Shown here one piece after another: positions 57,059 through 64,000 of a stretch of DNA of 64,000 nucleotides. The translations under genes and the position numbers were made by a program. Under the pieces are notes generated by a model, which worked only from the letters and a program-made list of their open reading frames with translations, did not search any database and had not been told where the DNA came from. The first letter of the stretch is position 1; the number at the start of each line of letters is the position of its first letter. The stretch comes from Gammaproteobacteria bacterium (GTDB lineage Bacteria > Pseudomonadota > Gammaproteobacteria > Steroidobacterales > GCA-2729495), in contig QUBU01000006.1 in NCBI GenBank assembly GCA_014337915.1, positions 1-64,000 on the forward strand, in the 5' to 3' direction.

Positions 57059-57967
57059 TCATGCCTTGGGAGACCGGCGCGCCCGGGGATGGGCCTTGTC
57101 ATAGACCTGGGCGAGGTGCTGGAAGTCCAGGTGGGTGTAGATCTGCGTGGTGCTGATGTTGGCGTGGCCGAGCATCTCCTGCACGCTGCGCAGGTCGCCG
57201 CTGGATTCCAGCAGGTGGCTGGCGAAGCTGTGCCGGAACAGGTGCGGGTGCACGCGCTGGCCGAGCCCGGAGCGGCGCGCCCAATGGCTGACCCGGGCCT
57301 GCACCGAGCGCGGGCTGATGCGCCGGCCGCGCAGGCCGGTAAACAGCGCGCGCTCCTCCACCGCAGCCATGCCGGAGCGCTGCCGCAGCCAGCCGGCCAC
57401 GGCCTCGCGGGCGCTGCGGCCGACGGGCACCAGCCGCGTCTTGCGGCCCTTGCCGGTGACGCGCACCAGGCCGTCCGTGAGGTCGATGTCGCCCAGGTCG
57501 AGGCCCACGAGTTCGGCGAGGCGCAGCCCGGAGGAATAAAGCAGCTCCAGTATGGCGCGGTCGCGCACGGTCACCGGGTCGTCGCCGCGGATGCCGAGGA
57601 GATGGCCCATCTGGTCTACGTCCAGCGTTGCCGGCAGGCGACGCGCGCCCCGCGGGGCGGACACGCCGACTCCGGGGTTCGCGCTGATTTCACCCTCGCG
57701 GACCAGGTAGCGCAGGAAACTGCGCGCGCCGGAGAGCCGGCGCTGGATGCTGCGCGGGTTGAGGCCGGCGCCGTGGCTGGTGGCGGCGAAGCGGCGCAGG
57801 TGGTGGACCTGCAGTTCGCGCCAGTGGCCGATGCCCTCGCGGTCGCAGAACTCGGCGAGGCAGCCGAGGTCGCGGCGGTAGGCGCTGGCGGTGTGGGGAG
57901 AAAGGCGGCGTTCCAGCTGCAGGTGGCTGAGGAAGCGCTCCACCCTGGACCATTCGGCGGCTTCCAT
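57059..57967 (-). CDS. xerC: Tyrosine recombinase XerC
   Basis: The 302-residue integrase-family recombinase resolves chromosome dimers with XerD at dif. The N-terminal core-binding domain is at about residues 5-90. The catalytic residues appear as SSGLRLAELVGLD (Arg), GKGRKTRLVP (Lys), HLFRHSFASHLLE (His-x2-Arg) and GHANISTTQIYTHL (His and Tyr nucleophile). Position behind dapF and DUF484 is the standard xerC neighbourhood. Confidence 0.95.
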   Translation of the reverse strand: MEAAEWSRVERFLSHLQLERRLSPHTASAYRRDLGCLAEFCDREGIGHWRELQVHHLRRFAATSHGAGLNPRSIQRRLSGARSFLRYLVREGEISANPGVGVSAPRGARRLPATLDVDQMGHLLGIRGDDPVTVRDRAILELLYSSGLRLAELVGLDLGDIDLTDGLVRVTGKGRKTRLVPVGRSAREAVAGWLRQRSGMAAVEERALFTGLRGRRISPRSVQARVSHWARRSGLGQRVHPHLFRHSFASHLLESSGDLRSVQEMLGHANISTTQIYTHLDFQHLAQVYDKAHPRARRSPKA

Positions 57968-58015
57968 CGGCTGTGCCCGGGACGGCCCGCGTCGGTTGCC
58001 GCCGCGGCGTGCTCG

Positions 58016-58711
58016 CTAGTGCAGGCTCAGCGCGCAGGCCGTGAGCTCGCCCAGGCGCGCGAGGAAATCGATGCTTTTGGCGGGATGGAAGTGCTCCGGG
58101 TTGCGGTTGCCGATGGCGAGGAAACCGAACTCGGAGCGCGGGCCGAGTGGCACCAGCGCCATGGACTGCATGTCGGACCCCGGGCCGAAGAGGAAATCGC
58201 GCTGTGCATCGCGCAGCCGCGAGCAGCGGGGGGTCGAACTCTGCAGGAAGGACTTGAACGGCCCGAGGGCCGGGTCCTCGCGGTGCACCACGCGGACGAA
58301 GCTCGAGTGGCCCTGCGCCAGGCCGGGGACGCTGTCGAACAGCACCAGCGCCGCCTGGTCGACGCTGAAGCCCTCGCGCAGCTGCTCGTCGAGGATGTCG
58401 ATGACGCCCTCGCGGCTGCGCGAGCGCATCAGCAGCAGCGCCAGCGAGTGGATTCGGCTGGCCAGGCGATCATTGCCGTGCGCCACCTCCACCAGCTCCT
58501 TCAGCCGCGTCTCCATGGCCAGGCTGCGCTGGCGCAGCACGTCGAGCTGGCGCTCCACCAGGGATATGGCACCACCGGTGGTGCGGTGGGGCAGGCGCAG
58601 GCCGGAGAGCAGGGCGAGGTTGCGTTCGAAGAAATCGGGGTGGGCCCTGAGGTAGTCGGCAATGGACTCCTCGGCAATTTCCGGGTACTCGAGCTGCGTG
58701 ACTGAACTCAT
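58016..58711 (-). CDS. DUF484 family protein
   Basis: A 231-residue DUF484 protein with an N-terminal helical segment (SIADYLRAHPDFFERNLALLSGLRLPH), a coiled coil (about residues 50-80) and a GAF-like domain (SMALVPLGPRSEFGFLAIGN). It is always found with dapF and xerC in gammaproteobacteria, and its function is unknown. Its ATG overlaps the dapF stop by four bases, and it precedes xerC by 48. Confidence 0.92.
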   Translation of the reverse strand: MSSVTQLEYPEIAEESIADYLRAHPDFFERNLALLSGLRLPHRTTGGAISLVERQLDVLRQRSLAMETRLKELVEVAHGNDRLASRIHSLALLLMRSRSREGVIDILDEQLREGFSVDQAALVLFDSVPGLAQGHSSFVRVVHREDPALGPFKSFLQSSTPRCSRLRDAQRDFLFGPGSDMQSMALVPLGPRSEFGFLAIGNRNPEHFHPAKSIDFLARLGELTACALSLH

Positions 58712-59526
58712 ATGTCCACCGTCCCCTCGAATGCGGTAACCGCTTCGCCGGTGAGCCAGACGGGAGTGCCGGCTCCATCCCAGCGCACGATCAGCTCGCC
58801 GCCCGGGAGGCCGACATGCACCCGCGGGGCGAGCCAGCCGGCGCGCTGGCCGACAACCGCCGCTGCGCAGGCCCCGGTGCCACAGGCGCGGGTTTCGCCC
58901 ACGCCGCGCTCGAAGACGCGAAGCCGGATGTGTTCCGGGTCGAGCACCTGCATGAAACCGATGTTAGCACGGTTTGGAAAGCGCTCGTGGCGCTCCAGCG
59001 CGGCACCGAGCGTGTCGACGGGCGCGCCGTCGATGTCGTCGACGTGCAGCACCGCATGCGGATTGCCGAGCGAGACCACGCGCAGCTCGACGTTGCGTCG
59101 GCCCACTTTCACCCTGTAGCTGGCGGCTTCGGCATCCGCCAGGAACGGCAGGCTCGCGGGATCGAAGCGCGGCACGGCGATCTCCACGCTGACCAGACCG
59201 TTGAGTTCCAGGCGCGCGCGGGAAACACCGCCGCGGTGCTGGAGCACCAGCGCGCCGGCACCTTCGCCACCCACCAGCCTGGCGATGCAGCGGGCGCCGT
59301 TGCCACACTGCTCGGCTTCCGAGCCGTCGGTATTGAAGATGCGGTAGTAGACCGCTGCGCCGGCGATGTGCGGCTTCTCCAGCCACAGCAGCTGGTCGAA
59401 GCCGATGCCGGTCTTGCGATCGGCGAGCGCACGGATGGCTTCCGCCGGTGGCGGCGGGCCATTGCCGGCACGTACCACGACGAAATCGTTGCCGAGGCCG
59501 TGCATCTTGGTGAAGGGAATCTGCAT
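58708..59526 (-). CDS. dapF: Diaminopimelate epimerase
   Basis: This 272-residue PLP-independent epimerase converts LL- to meso-diaminopimelate for lysine and peptidoglycan. The two catalytic cysteines lie in EQCGNGARC (near residue 76) and ETRACGTGACAAAVV (near 214). MHGLGNDFVVV at the N-terminus is typical. First gene of dapF-DUF484-xerC, with its own promoter upstream. Confidence 0.97.
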   Translation of the reverse strand: MQIPFTKMHGLGNDFVVVRAGNGPPPPAEAIRALADRKTGIGFDQLLWLEKPHIAGAAVYYRIFNTDGSEAEQCGNGARCIARLVGGEGAGALVLQHRGGVSRARLELNGLVSVEIAVPRFDPASLPFLADAEAASYRVKVGRRNVELRVVSLGNPHAVLHVDDIDGAPVDTLGAALERHERFPNRANIGFMQVLDPEHIRLRVFERGVGETRACGTGACAAAVVGQRAGWLAPRVHVGLPGGELIVRWDGAGTPVWLTGEAVTAFEGTVDI

Positions 59527-59552
59527 GGGATCCGATCTGCGACAGGCGCGTC

Positions 59553-59578
59553 ATTATATCGGCATGGACTTTTGTCAA
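59553..59578 (-). promoter_or_regulatory. dapF promoter with short spacer
   Basis: On the minus strand a perfect TTGACA (59573-59578) and a perfect TATAAT (59553-59558) are separated by only 14 bases, about three fewer than optimal. Transcription would begin near 59546 and give a leader of about 20 bases. Confidence 0.5.
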
Positions 59579-59599
59579 ATGCCCGATTACCTTCTAGTT

Positions 59600-59633
59600 C
59601 CCCGGTGCGGAGCCGGGGGCTGCCGCCCGGCTC
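59600..59633 (+). other. Two alternative hairpins in the ParA gene leader
   Basis: CCCCGG/CCGGGG (59600-59618) and GAGCCGGG/CCCGGCTC (59610-59633) share the CCGGG segment and cannot form together. They lie about 50 bases before the ParA start. No T-run follows, and in a high-GC genome this may be chance. Confidence 0.3.
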
Positions 59634-59682
59634 CCACGCTGCGGATGGCGGACCAACGCCGGGCAACCAGGGAATAAAAACG

Positions 59683-60330
59683 ATGCGGCATATCATGGTG
59701 CTCAACGCCAAGGGCGGCTGCGGGAAAAGCACGATCGCCACCAACCTGGCCAGCTACTATGCAACGCAGGACAAGCGCGTGGCACTGGCCGACTACGACC
59801 CCCAGCGCTCCAGCCTCGACTGGCTGGCGCGGCGGCCGGCCGATCGCGCGCCCATCGAGGGCGTAGAGGCCTACAAGCACGGCCTGCGCGGCGTGCCGCG
59901 CAACTCGGAGGTGGTGATCATCGACGCCCCGGCCCGCGTCCACGGCCCGGAACTCACCGAGATGGTGCGCCATTCCGAGACCATCATCGTGCCGGTGCTG
60001 CCCTCGACCATCGATATCAGCGCCGCCGCCAAGTTCCTCGAGGACCTGGCCGACGTCGGCCGCGTCGAGCGCCGCGAGGTGCGCATCGCGGTGGTCGGCA
60101 ACCGGGTGCGCGAGAACACGCTGATCGCCGGCGAACTCGACGAGTACCTGGACAGCCTGAAGACGCCCTACCTCACCAAGCTGCGCGAGGCACAGAACTA
60201 CATCCGTGCCTACACCCGCGGCCTCGGCATCTTCGAACTGCCTGAATACCTGGCCTGGCCGGACTGGGAGCAGTGGGAGCCGCTGATCGAGTGGCTCGGC
60301 AGCCGCCGCAGCCGCCCGGTAGCCGCCTGA
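59683..60330 (+). CDS. Orphan ParA-family ATPase
   Basis: A 215-residue deviant-Walker ATPase: MRHIMVLNAKGGCGKSTIATNLASYY (P-loop at about residues 10-17), LADYDPQRSSLDWL near 36 and VVIIDAPARVHGPEL near 78. Such proteins position plasmids, chromosomes or cell-surface machines. No parB-like gene is adjacent, and the usual chromosomal parA is larger. ATG 59683 is selected with AGGGA upstream; the frame is open far upstream only as the dapF shadow. It is the only plus-strand gene between 51198 and 64000. Confidence 0.88.
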   Translation: MRHIMVLNAKGGCGKSTIATNLASYYATQDKRVALADYDPQRSSLDWLARRPADRAPIEGVEAYKHGLRGVPRNSEVVIIDAPARVHGPELTEMVRHSETIIVPVLPSTIDISAAAKFLEDLADVGRVERREVRIAVVGNRVRENTLIAGELDEYLDSLKTPYLTKLREAQNYIRAYTRGLGIFELPEYLAWPDWEQWEPLIEWLGSRRSRPVAA

Positions 60331-60354
60331 CGCTGGCGCGAGCCTGCCGCGAAG

Positions 60355-61554
60355 CTAGCGCGCGACGGGCGCCATGGTCGGCGTCTTCGATCCGGCGGTG
60401 CTGAGCGCCAGTCCACGCTGGTAGGCGCGCGCCGCGGCCTCGCGGTCCCCGATGCGGTCCAGCAGCTGCCCCAGCGCGGCGCAACCTTCGGGCGTCGGCC
60501 GGATCGACAGGCTGGTTTCCAGGTAGCTGCGCGCCTTGCCCCAGAGCTGGTTGCGGAACGACAGCCGGCCCACGCTGAGCAGCAGGTCCGGGTCCTCGGG
60601 CCGTTCGCGCAGGAAGGCCTCGGCATTCTTCAGCTGCTGCGCGGCCTCGGGCAGCGGCAGCTCGCCGTAGAAGCGGATGAGGCTGGCATCCCAGCGCTCG
60701 CGCAGCGCCCGGCGGACTTCCGCTTCCGCCGTCGCCACGGCACCGCAGCGTGCCAGCGTGCGGGCCCGGGCCAGCACCAGGCGTGGCTCACCGCGCAGCA
60801 GTTTCGGCACCTCATCCCAGAGGCGGTCGAGGCCGGGCTCGTCGAGGGCGGGATCGGCCAGCAGGGCTTCGAAGGCATCCGTGGTCCAGAGGTTGAGCTT
60901 GGCCGGTGGCAGCGGTGGCATGGCGCGCAGGGCCGGCAGCAGGTCGAGCAGGGCACGCCAGTCCTGGCGGCGCCAGTAGAGGGCCGCGAGCAGCCGCAGC
61001 GCCTGGCCATGCTTCGGGTTGTGCTCGCGGATGCGGTTGAGCGTCGCCAGCGCCTGGTCGAAGGCCTGGTCGTCCATCTGCATCTCGGCCTGGGCCAGCA
61101 GCACGGCATCGGCGGCGGCCGGTTCTTGCTCATAGGCCATGCGCAGCCAGCCGTCGCGGCGGTCCGGGTCGTTGCGCTGGTGGGCGAGCCGTGCCGCAGC
61201 CAGATAGTTCATGAGCGGCGCGCCACTGCGGCGCGCGCCACGGGTGAGCAGCCGTTCGCCCTGGTCGAGCTTGCCAGCGGCAATGGCAATGTAGCCGCGC
61301 GTGGCCTGGCGCCCGGCCCAGCGCACCCGCGCCCGCGCGGTGGCCTCGCCCAGTTGCCGCGGCACGCGCCACAGCCAGGCGACCAGGCGCACCGCCAGGT
61401 AGGCCAGCACCAGCAGGGCGAGGGCGATCGGCACCGACATCTCGACCACATAGCCCTGGAAGCTGACCAGGACGTAGCCGTTGTCCTGCAGGAGAAAATG
61501 CCCGGCCAGCGCCCCGAGGGCCAGCGCCAGCGCAATGGCCAGCCCGCCCTTCAT
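60355..61554 (-). CDS. hemY: HemY-type TPR membrane protein
   Basis: The 399-residue proteobacterial HemY (not protoporphyrinogen oxidase) has two N-terminal membrane helices (about residues 1-20 and 38-62). A TPR domain follows from about 85 to the end, including QATRGYIAIAAGKLDQGERLL and LNRIREHNPKHGQALRLLAALYWRRQDW. It is linked to haem synthesis by genetics only, and the mechanism is unknown. It overlaps hemX by four bases. Confidence 0.92.
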   Translation of the reverse strand: MKGGLAIALALALGALAGHFLLQDNGYVLVSFQGYVVEMSVPIALALLVLAYLAVRLVAWLWRVPRQLGEATARARVRWAGRQATRGYIAIAAGKLDQGERLLTRGARRSGAPLMNYLAAARLAHQRNDPDRRDGWLRMAYEQEPAAADAVLLAQAEMQMDDQAFDQALATLNRIREHNPKHGQALRLLAALYWRRQDWRALLDLLPALRAMPPLPPAKLNLWTTDAFEALLADPALDEPGLDRLWDEVPKLLRGEPRLVLARARTLARCGAVATAEAEVRRALRERWDASLIRFYGELPLPEAAQQLKNAEAFLRERPEDPDLLLSVGRLSFRNQLWGKARSYLETSLSIRPTPEGCAALGQLLDRIGDREAAARAYQRGLALSTAGSKTPTMAPVAR

Positions 61555-62606
61555 GGCGCCGGCTCACGCTCCCGCAGGCGGGTCAGCGCCGCCAGCGAGG
61601 CGGAGATGTCCGGCAGCGAGTCCGGCATGGCCGTTGCGGCGATGGCATCGAGCGTGGCCAGCGCCGCGGCGCCAGCGGCGGCATCGGTGTCGTAGTACTG
61701 GACGAGCTGGCGGCGGGTCTCCGCCAGCGCGGCATGGAAGGCGCGCGGCTCGCTCCTGAGCAGCGCCAGCTGCGCGATCTGCAGCTGGGTACCGAGGTTG
61801 CGCGCCACCAGGTCGCCGGTCTCGGCCGTCATGGTCGTGGCCGGCGGCGCATCCCTGCGGCGCACGCTGACGACGCTGAGGAAGGCATTGCGCAGGGTCG
61901 CCAGGGCGCGCTCGGTGCCGGTCAGTTCCGCTGGAGCCCGCGCCGCCTCCGGCCGGAACTCCACGGGCGCCTGTCGCTGTGGCAGCTGGCGCAGCTGGCC
62001 GGCCAGCGCATCGAGTTTCAGCACCAGGCCCTCGGCATCCACCACCGGCACTGCGCGCAGGGCCGCCTGCTCGCTGGCGATGAGCTTGCGCACCGGCAGC
62101 AGGCGCGGGTCGGCCGCATCGCGCAGGTACTCGTCGGCGATGGCCAGCGCCTTCAGCGCACTGCTGCTGTTGCCGGCGAGGTTCTCCTGGGCATTGGCGA
62201 TGCGCAGGAAATAAGCCGCCTGGTCCACCAGCCAGGCGCTGCGCGTGTGTTCGCCACCGGGCAGCTTTGCCAGCTGCTCCTCGAGCCTGTCGATCCGGGC
62301 GACGATGCTGTCCTGGCCGTTGCCGGGCGGTCCGAGGCGCGTGACCAGGCGGGCGAGGTCCTCGCGCTCGTGGCTGATGCGGTCCTCGATCGAGCCCAGG
62401 CGACGTTGCAGCTTCGCCAGGTCCTCGCGCTGGCCTTGCGCCGCCTCGCGGCCGCCACCGAGCCACTGGGCGGCGGCTGCCGCCAGGGCGACGACCACGA
62501 TGAACGCAACGAGCCGCGCGATGCGGCGGCCGCGATCTGGTCGGGGGGCGTTGTCGCTCGGTCCGCTCATGGCGGGAGGCTCGTGTGGCTGCGAAGACGA
62601 CGTCAT
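61551..62606 (-). CDS. hemX: HemX-type membrane protein
   Basis: A 351-residue HemX-family protein (annotated in enterics as a uroporphyrinogen methyltransferase-like protein). It has one membrane helix at about residues 30-52, a long coiled coil at about 58-120 (REDLAKLQRRLGSIEDRISHEREDLARL) and a conserved helical domain (WLVDQAAYFLRIANAQENL). Several starts are possible: 62606 is listed, and 62636 and 62570 are alternatives. hemC and hemD, which often precede it, are not adjacent; an EamA transporter gene is there instead. Confidence 0.85.
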   Translation of the reverse strand: MTSSSQPHEPPAMSGPSDNAPRPDRGRRIARLVAFIVVVALAAAAAQWLGGGREAAQGQREDLAKLQRRLGSIEDRISHEREDLARLVTRLGPPGNGQDSIVARIDRLEEQLAKLPGGEHTRSAWLVDQAAYFLRIANAQENLAGNSSSALKALAIADEYLRDAADPRLLPVRKLIASEQAALRAVPVVDAEGLVLKLDALAGQLRQLPQRQAPVEFRPEAARAPAELTGTERALATLRNAFLSVVSVRRRDAPPATTMTAETGDLVARNLGTQLQIAQLALLRSEPRAFHAALAETRRQLVQYYDTDAAAGAAALATLDAIAATAMPDSLPDISASLAALTRLREREPAP

Positions 62607-62668
62607 TCTGCCACGGCGCTGCGGCGGCGTCGGCATGCCGCCGCCATCGCGCGTCGGTCCTGCGGCAC

Positions 62669-63601
62669 TCAGCCCTGGCTGGACCGGCGGCGCAGCGCCG
62701 CGGTGATCTGCTGCTCGAACAGCACCAGCGCCACGCCACCGAGCACCAGTGCCGCGCCCGCCGTGCTCGACCAGGTGACCGGTTCATCGAGGACCAGGCT
62801 ACCGAGCACCAGGGCGATCACCGGGTTGACCACCGCGTAGGTCGTGACTTTTTCCGCCGGCCAGCGCGTCAGCAGCCAGAGGTAACTCGACTGCGCGAGG
62901 ATGCTGCCGAACACCGCGAGGAACGCCAGTGCCAGCCAGCCGGCCGGCGCCACGGCGCCGAGGTCCAGGCCGGCGAACTCGCCACGCCACAGCGCTACCA
63001 GGCAGAGGAAGGCGCCACCGGAGGCGAACTGGCCACAGCCCAGTGCCAGCAGGCGCTGGCGCGGCACGGCGCCGCGCTGGACCAGGGTGCCGATGCTCCA
63101 GGCCGTGACGGCGACCGCCAGCGACAGCATGTAGCCGAGCCCGCGCAGCCCGGCCGTAGATGCGGTCTGGCTGACGATGAGCCCCACGCCGCCCACGCCG
63201 ACCACCAGCCCGATGCCGGTCCAGGGGCTGGGCCGGCGCCGGCTGAAGAAGCCCCAGTCGAGCAGCGTCACGCAGATCGGGATGGTGGAGTTCAGCAGTG
63301 CAGCGATGCCCGAGGGTACGCCCTGCATGGCGAACACGGTGAAGCCGTTGCCGAGCCCGCACAGCAGGATGCCGCTGACGATCACCGTGCGGGTCGGCAG
63401 GCCGGCCATCGGCCTCGGCCCCTGCAGCCGCAGCAGGCCGTAGAGCAGCGCCGCTGCCAGCAGGAAGCGCATCGCGGCCGACAGGAACGGCGGCAGGTCG
63501 CGCAGCACGATGGCAATCGCCAGGTAGGTGGTTCCCCAGACGACGAGGATGCAGAGGAAGGCAAGCGCGATGCGCAGGCGGAGTGCGGCGGATTCGGGCA
63601 T
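62669..63601 (-). CDS. EamA-family (DMT superfamily) transporter
   Basis: The inner-membrane transporter of about 310 residues has ten predicted helices in two EamA repeats. The first begins with LCILVVWGTTYLAIAIVL and the second with YMLSLAVAVTAWSIGTLVQR; VTTYAVVNPVIALVLGSLVLDEPV is near the end. The substrate is unknown; relatives export amino acids or metabolites. ATG 63601 (GAGG nine bases before) is preferred to 63658, which adds a Pro/Ala-rich tail. Confidence 0.88.
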   Translation of the reverse strand: MPESAALRLRIALAFLCILVVWGTTYLAIAIVLRDLPPFLSAAMRFLLAAALLYGLLRLQGPRPMAGLPTRTVIVSGILLCGLGNGFTVFAMQGVPSGIAALLNSTIPICVTLLDWGFFSRRRPSPWTGIGLVVGVGGVGLIVSQTASTAGLRGLGYMLSLAVAVTAWSIGTLVQRGAVPRQRLLALGCGQFASGGAFLCLVALWRGEFAGLDLGAVAPAGWLALAFLAVFGSILAQSSYLWLLTRWPAEKVTTYAVVNPVIALVLGSLVLDEPVTWSSTAGAALVLGGVALVLFEQQITAALRRRSSQG

Positions 63602-63671
63602 CGGCGGGGGCCTCGGCGGAGCCTCGAGCGGCGCGGCCGCTGCGATCGGGGCCCGCATGTTACACCCGCGC

Positions 63672-64000
63672 TCAGCCGGCTCCCGTTCGCAGGCCGCCGT
63701 TGCGCAGACTCAGCGCTTCCGCGACATGCGCGGCGGTCACGCTGGCCTCCGCTGCCAGGTCGGCCACCGTGCGTGCCAGCCGCAGGACACTGTCGCAGGC
63801 GCGGCGCGACAGCTGCAGCCGGGCAGCGGCCGCCTCCAGCAGCCGGATCCCCGCGGCCAGCGGCATGCAGCCATCGCGGATCTCCGGCGCCGTCAGCGCG
63901 GCGTTGGGCTTGCCGGCACGGCTGATCTGCAGCGCCCGCGCCGCGGCCACGCGCCTGGCCACCCGCGCGGAGGTCTCGGTGGCTTCAGCAACGGCGAGCT
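63672..64000 (-). CDS. comM: ComM/YifB Mg-chelatase-like ATPase, C-terminal fragment
   Basis: The frame is open through the right edge of the window, so only about the last 109 residues are visible. ARVARRVAAARALQISRAGKPNAAL, LSRRACDSVLRLARTVADLAAEASVTAAHVAEALSLR match the C-terminal domain of ComM/YifB, an AAA+ helicase that promotes branch migration during natural transformation. The Walker motifs lie outside the window. The truncation is due to the window end, not a mutation. Confidence 0.85.
   Translation of the reverse strand, partial: LAVAEATETSARVARRVAAARALQISRAGKPNAALTAPEIRDGCMPLAAGIRLLEAAAARLQLSRRACDSVLRLARTVADLAAEASVTAAHVAEALSLRNGGLRTGAG

Overview
The window is a high-GC stretch of chromosome that reads as a gammaproteobacterium. 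The evidence is the priA-argS-SPOR block, the ubiE-ubiJ-ubiB trio, dapF-DUF484-xerC, hslVU, hemX-hemY, the ilvY/ilvC divergent pair and an MSHA-like type IV pilus operon. Gene order resembles Pseudomonas and Xanthomonas relatives but is rearranged, and I cannot name the genus. Nearly all of the sequence is coding and ordinary chromosomal housekeeping. I see no prophage, insertion sequence, CRISPR array, tRNA or rRNA. The few AT-rich islands (about 6985-7050, 19590-19670, 51112-51175, 59545-59600) are regulatory or intergenic.

Left part (1-16250). A minus-strand operon runs priA, argS, SPOR protein, CapA-like lipoprotein, D-cysteine desulfhydrase/ACC deaminase-like enzyme. A DnaA-box and AT-rich region separates it from a plus-strand sigma factor/DUF3619/DUF3106 trio. 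Then come pntAB (transhydrogenase), gdhA (glutamate dehydrogenase), a di-haem cytochrome c peroxidase, class I aldolase (minus strand) and a four-helix membrane protein with a repeat tail.

Nitric oxide block (16396-20172). A DUF2249 protein, an NsrR-type Rrf2 regulator, a quinol-dependent NO reductase and a hemerythrin protein sit together. A sigma70-like promoter before the reductase carries a good NsrR-like operator just downstream of its -10 box, so a self-regulated NO-detoxification unit is likely.

Middle part (20231-28096). It holds ilvY and ilvC with shared operator-like arms, an HNH nuclease, a stand-alone 5'-3' exonuclease, fructosamine kinase, acetyl-CoA synthetase, a small secreted protein and a VOC protein.

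Type IV pilus operon (28267-39748). It encodes a secretin, TPR protein, c-di-GMP-type assembly ATPase, platform protein, GspL/PilM-N-like, PilO-like and PilP-like proteins, a pilin-like protein and two prepilins. Nearly all junctions overlap by 4 to 14 bases. The last prepilin has its own leader with a CRP/Vfr-like site.

Central metabolism and tryptophan (39745-51113). ppc faces away from a protein that looks like a degenerate ribonucleotide reductase large subunit. Next is a complete, unfused trpEGDCFBA operon, preceded by a readable attenuator. Its leader peptide has two adjacent Trp codons and appears to be leaderless.

Right part (51198-64000). All genes are on the minus strand except an orphan ParA: ubiE-ubiJ-ubiB, hslV-hslU, a cysteine-repeat secreted protein, dapF-DUF484-xerC, hemX-hemY, an EamA transporter and the C-terminal end of a ComM/YifB protein. 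A 78-bp inverted-repeat element fills the hslU-ubiE gap, and one of its arms recurs at the left edge of the window.
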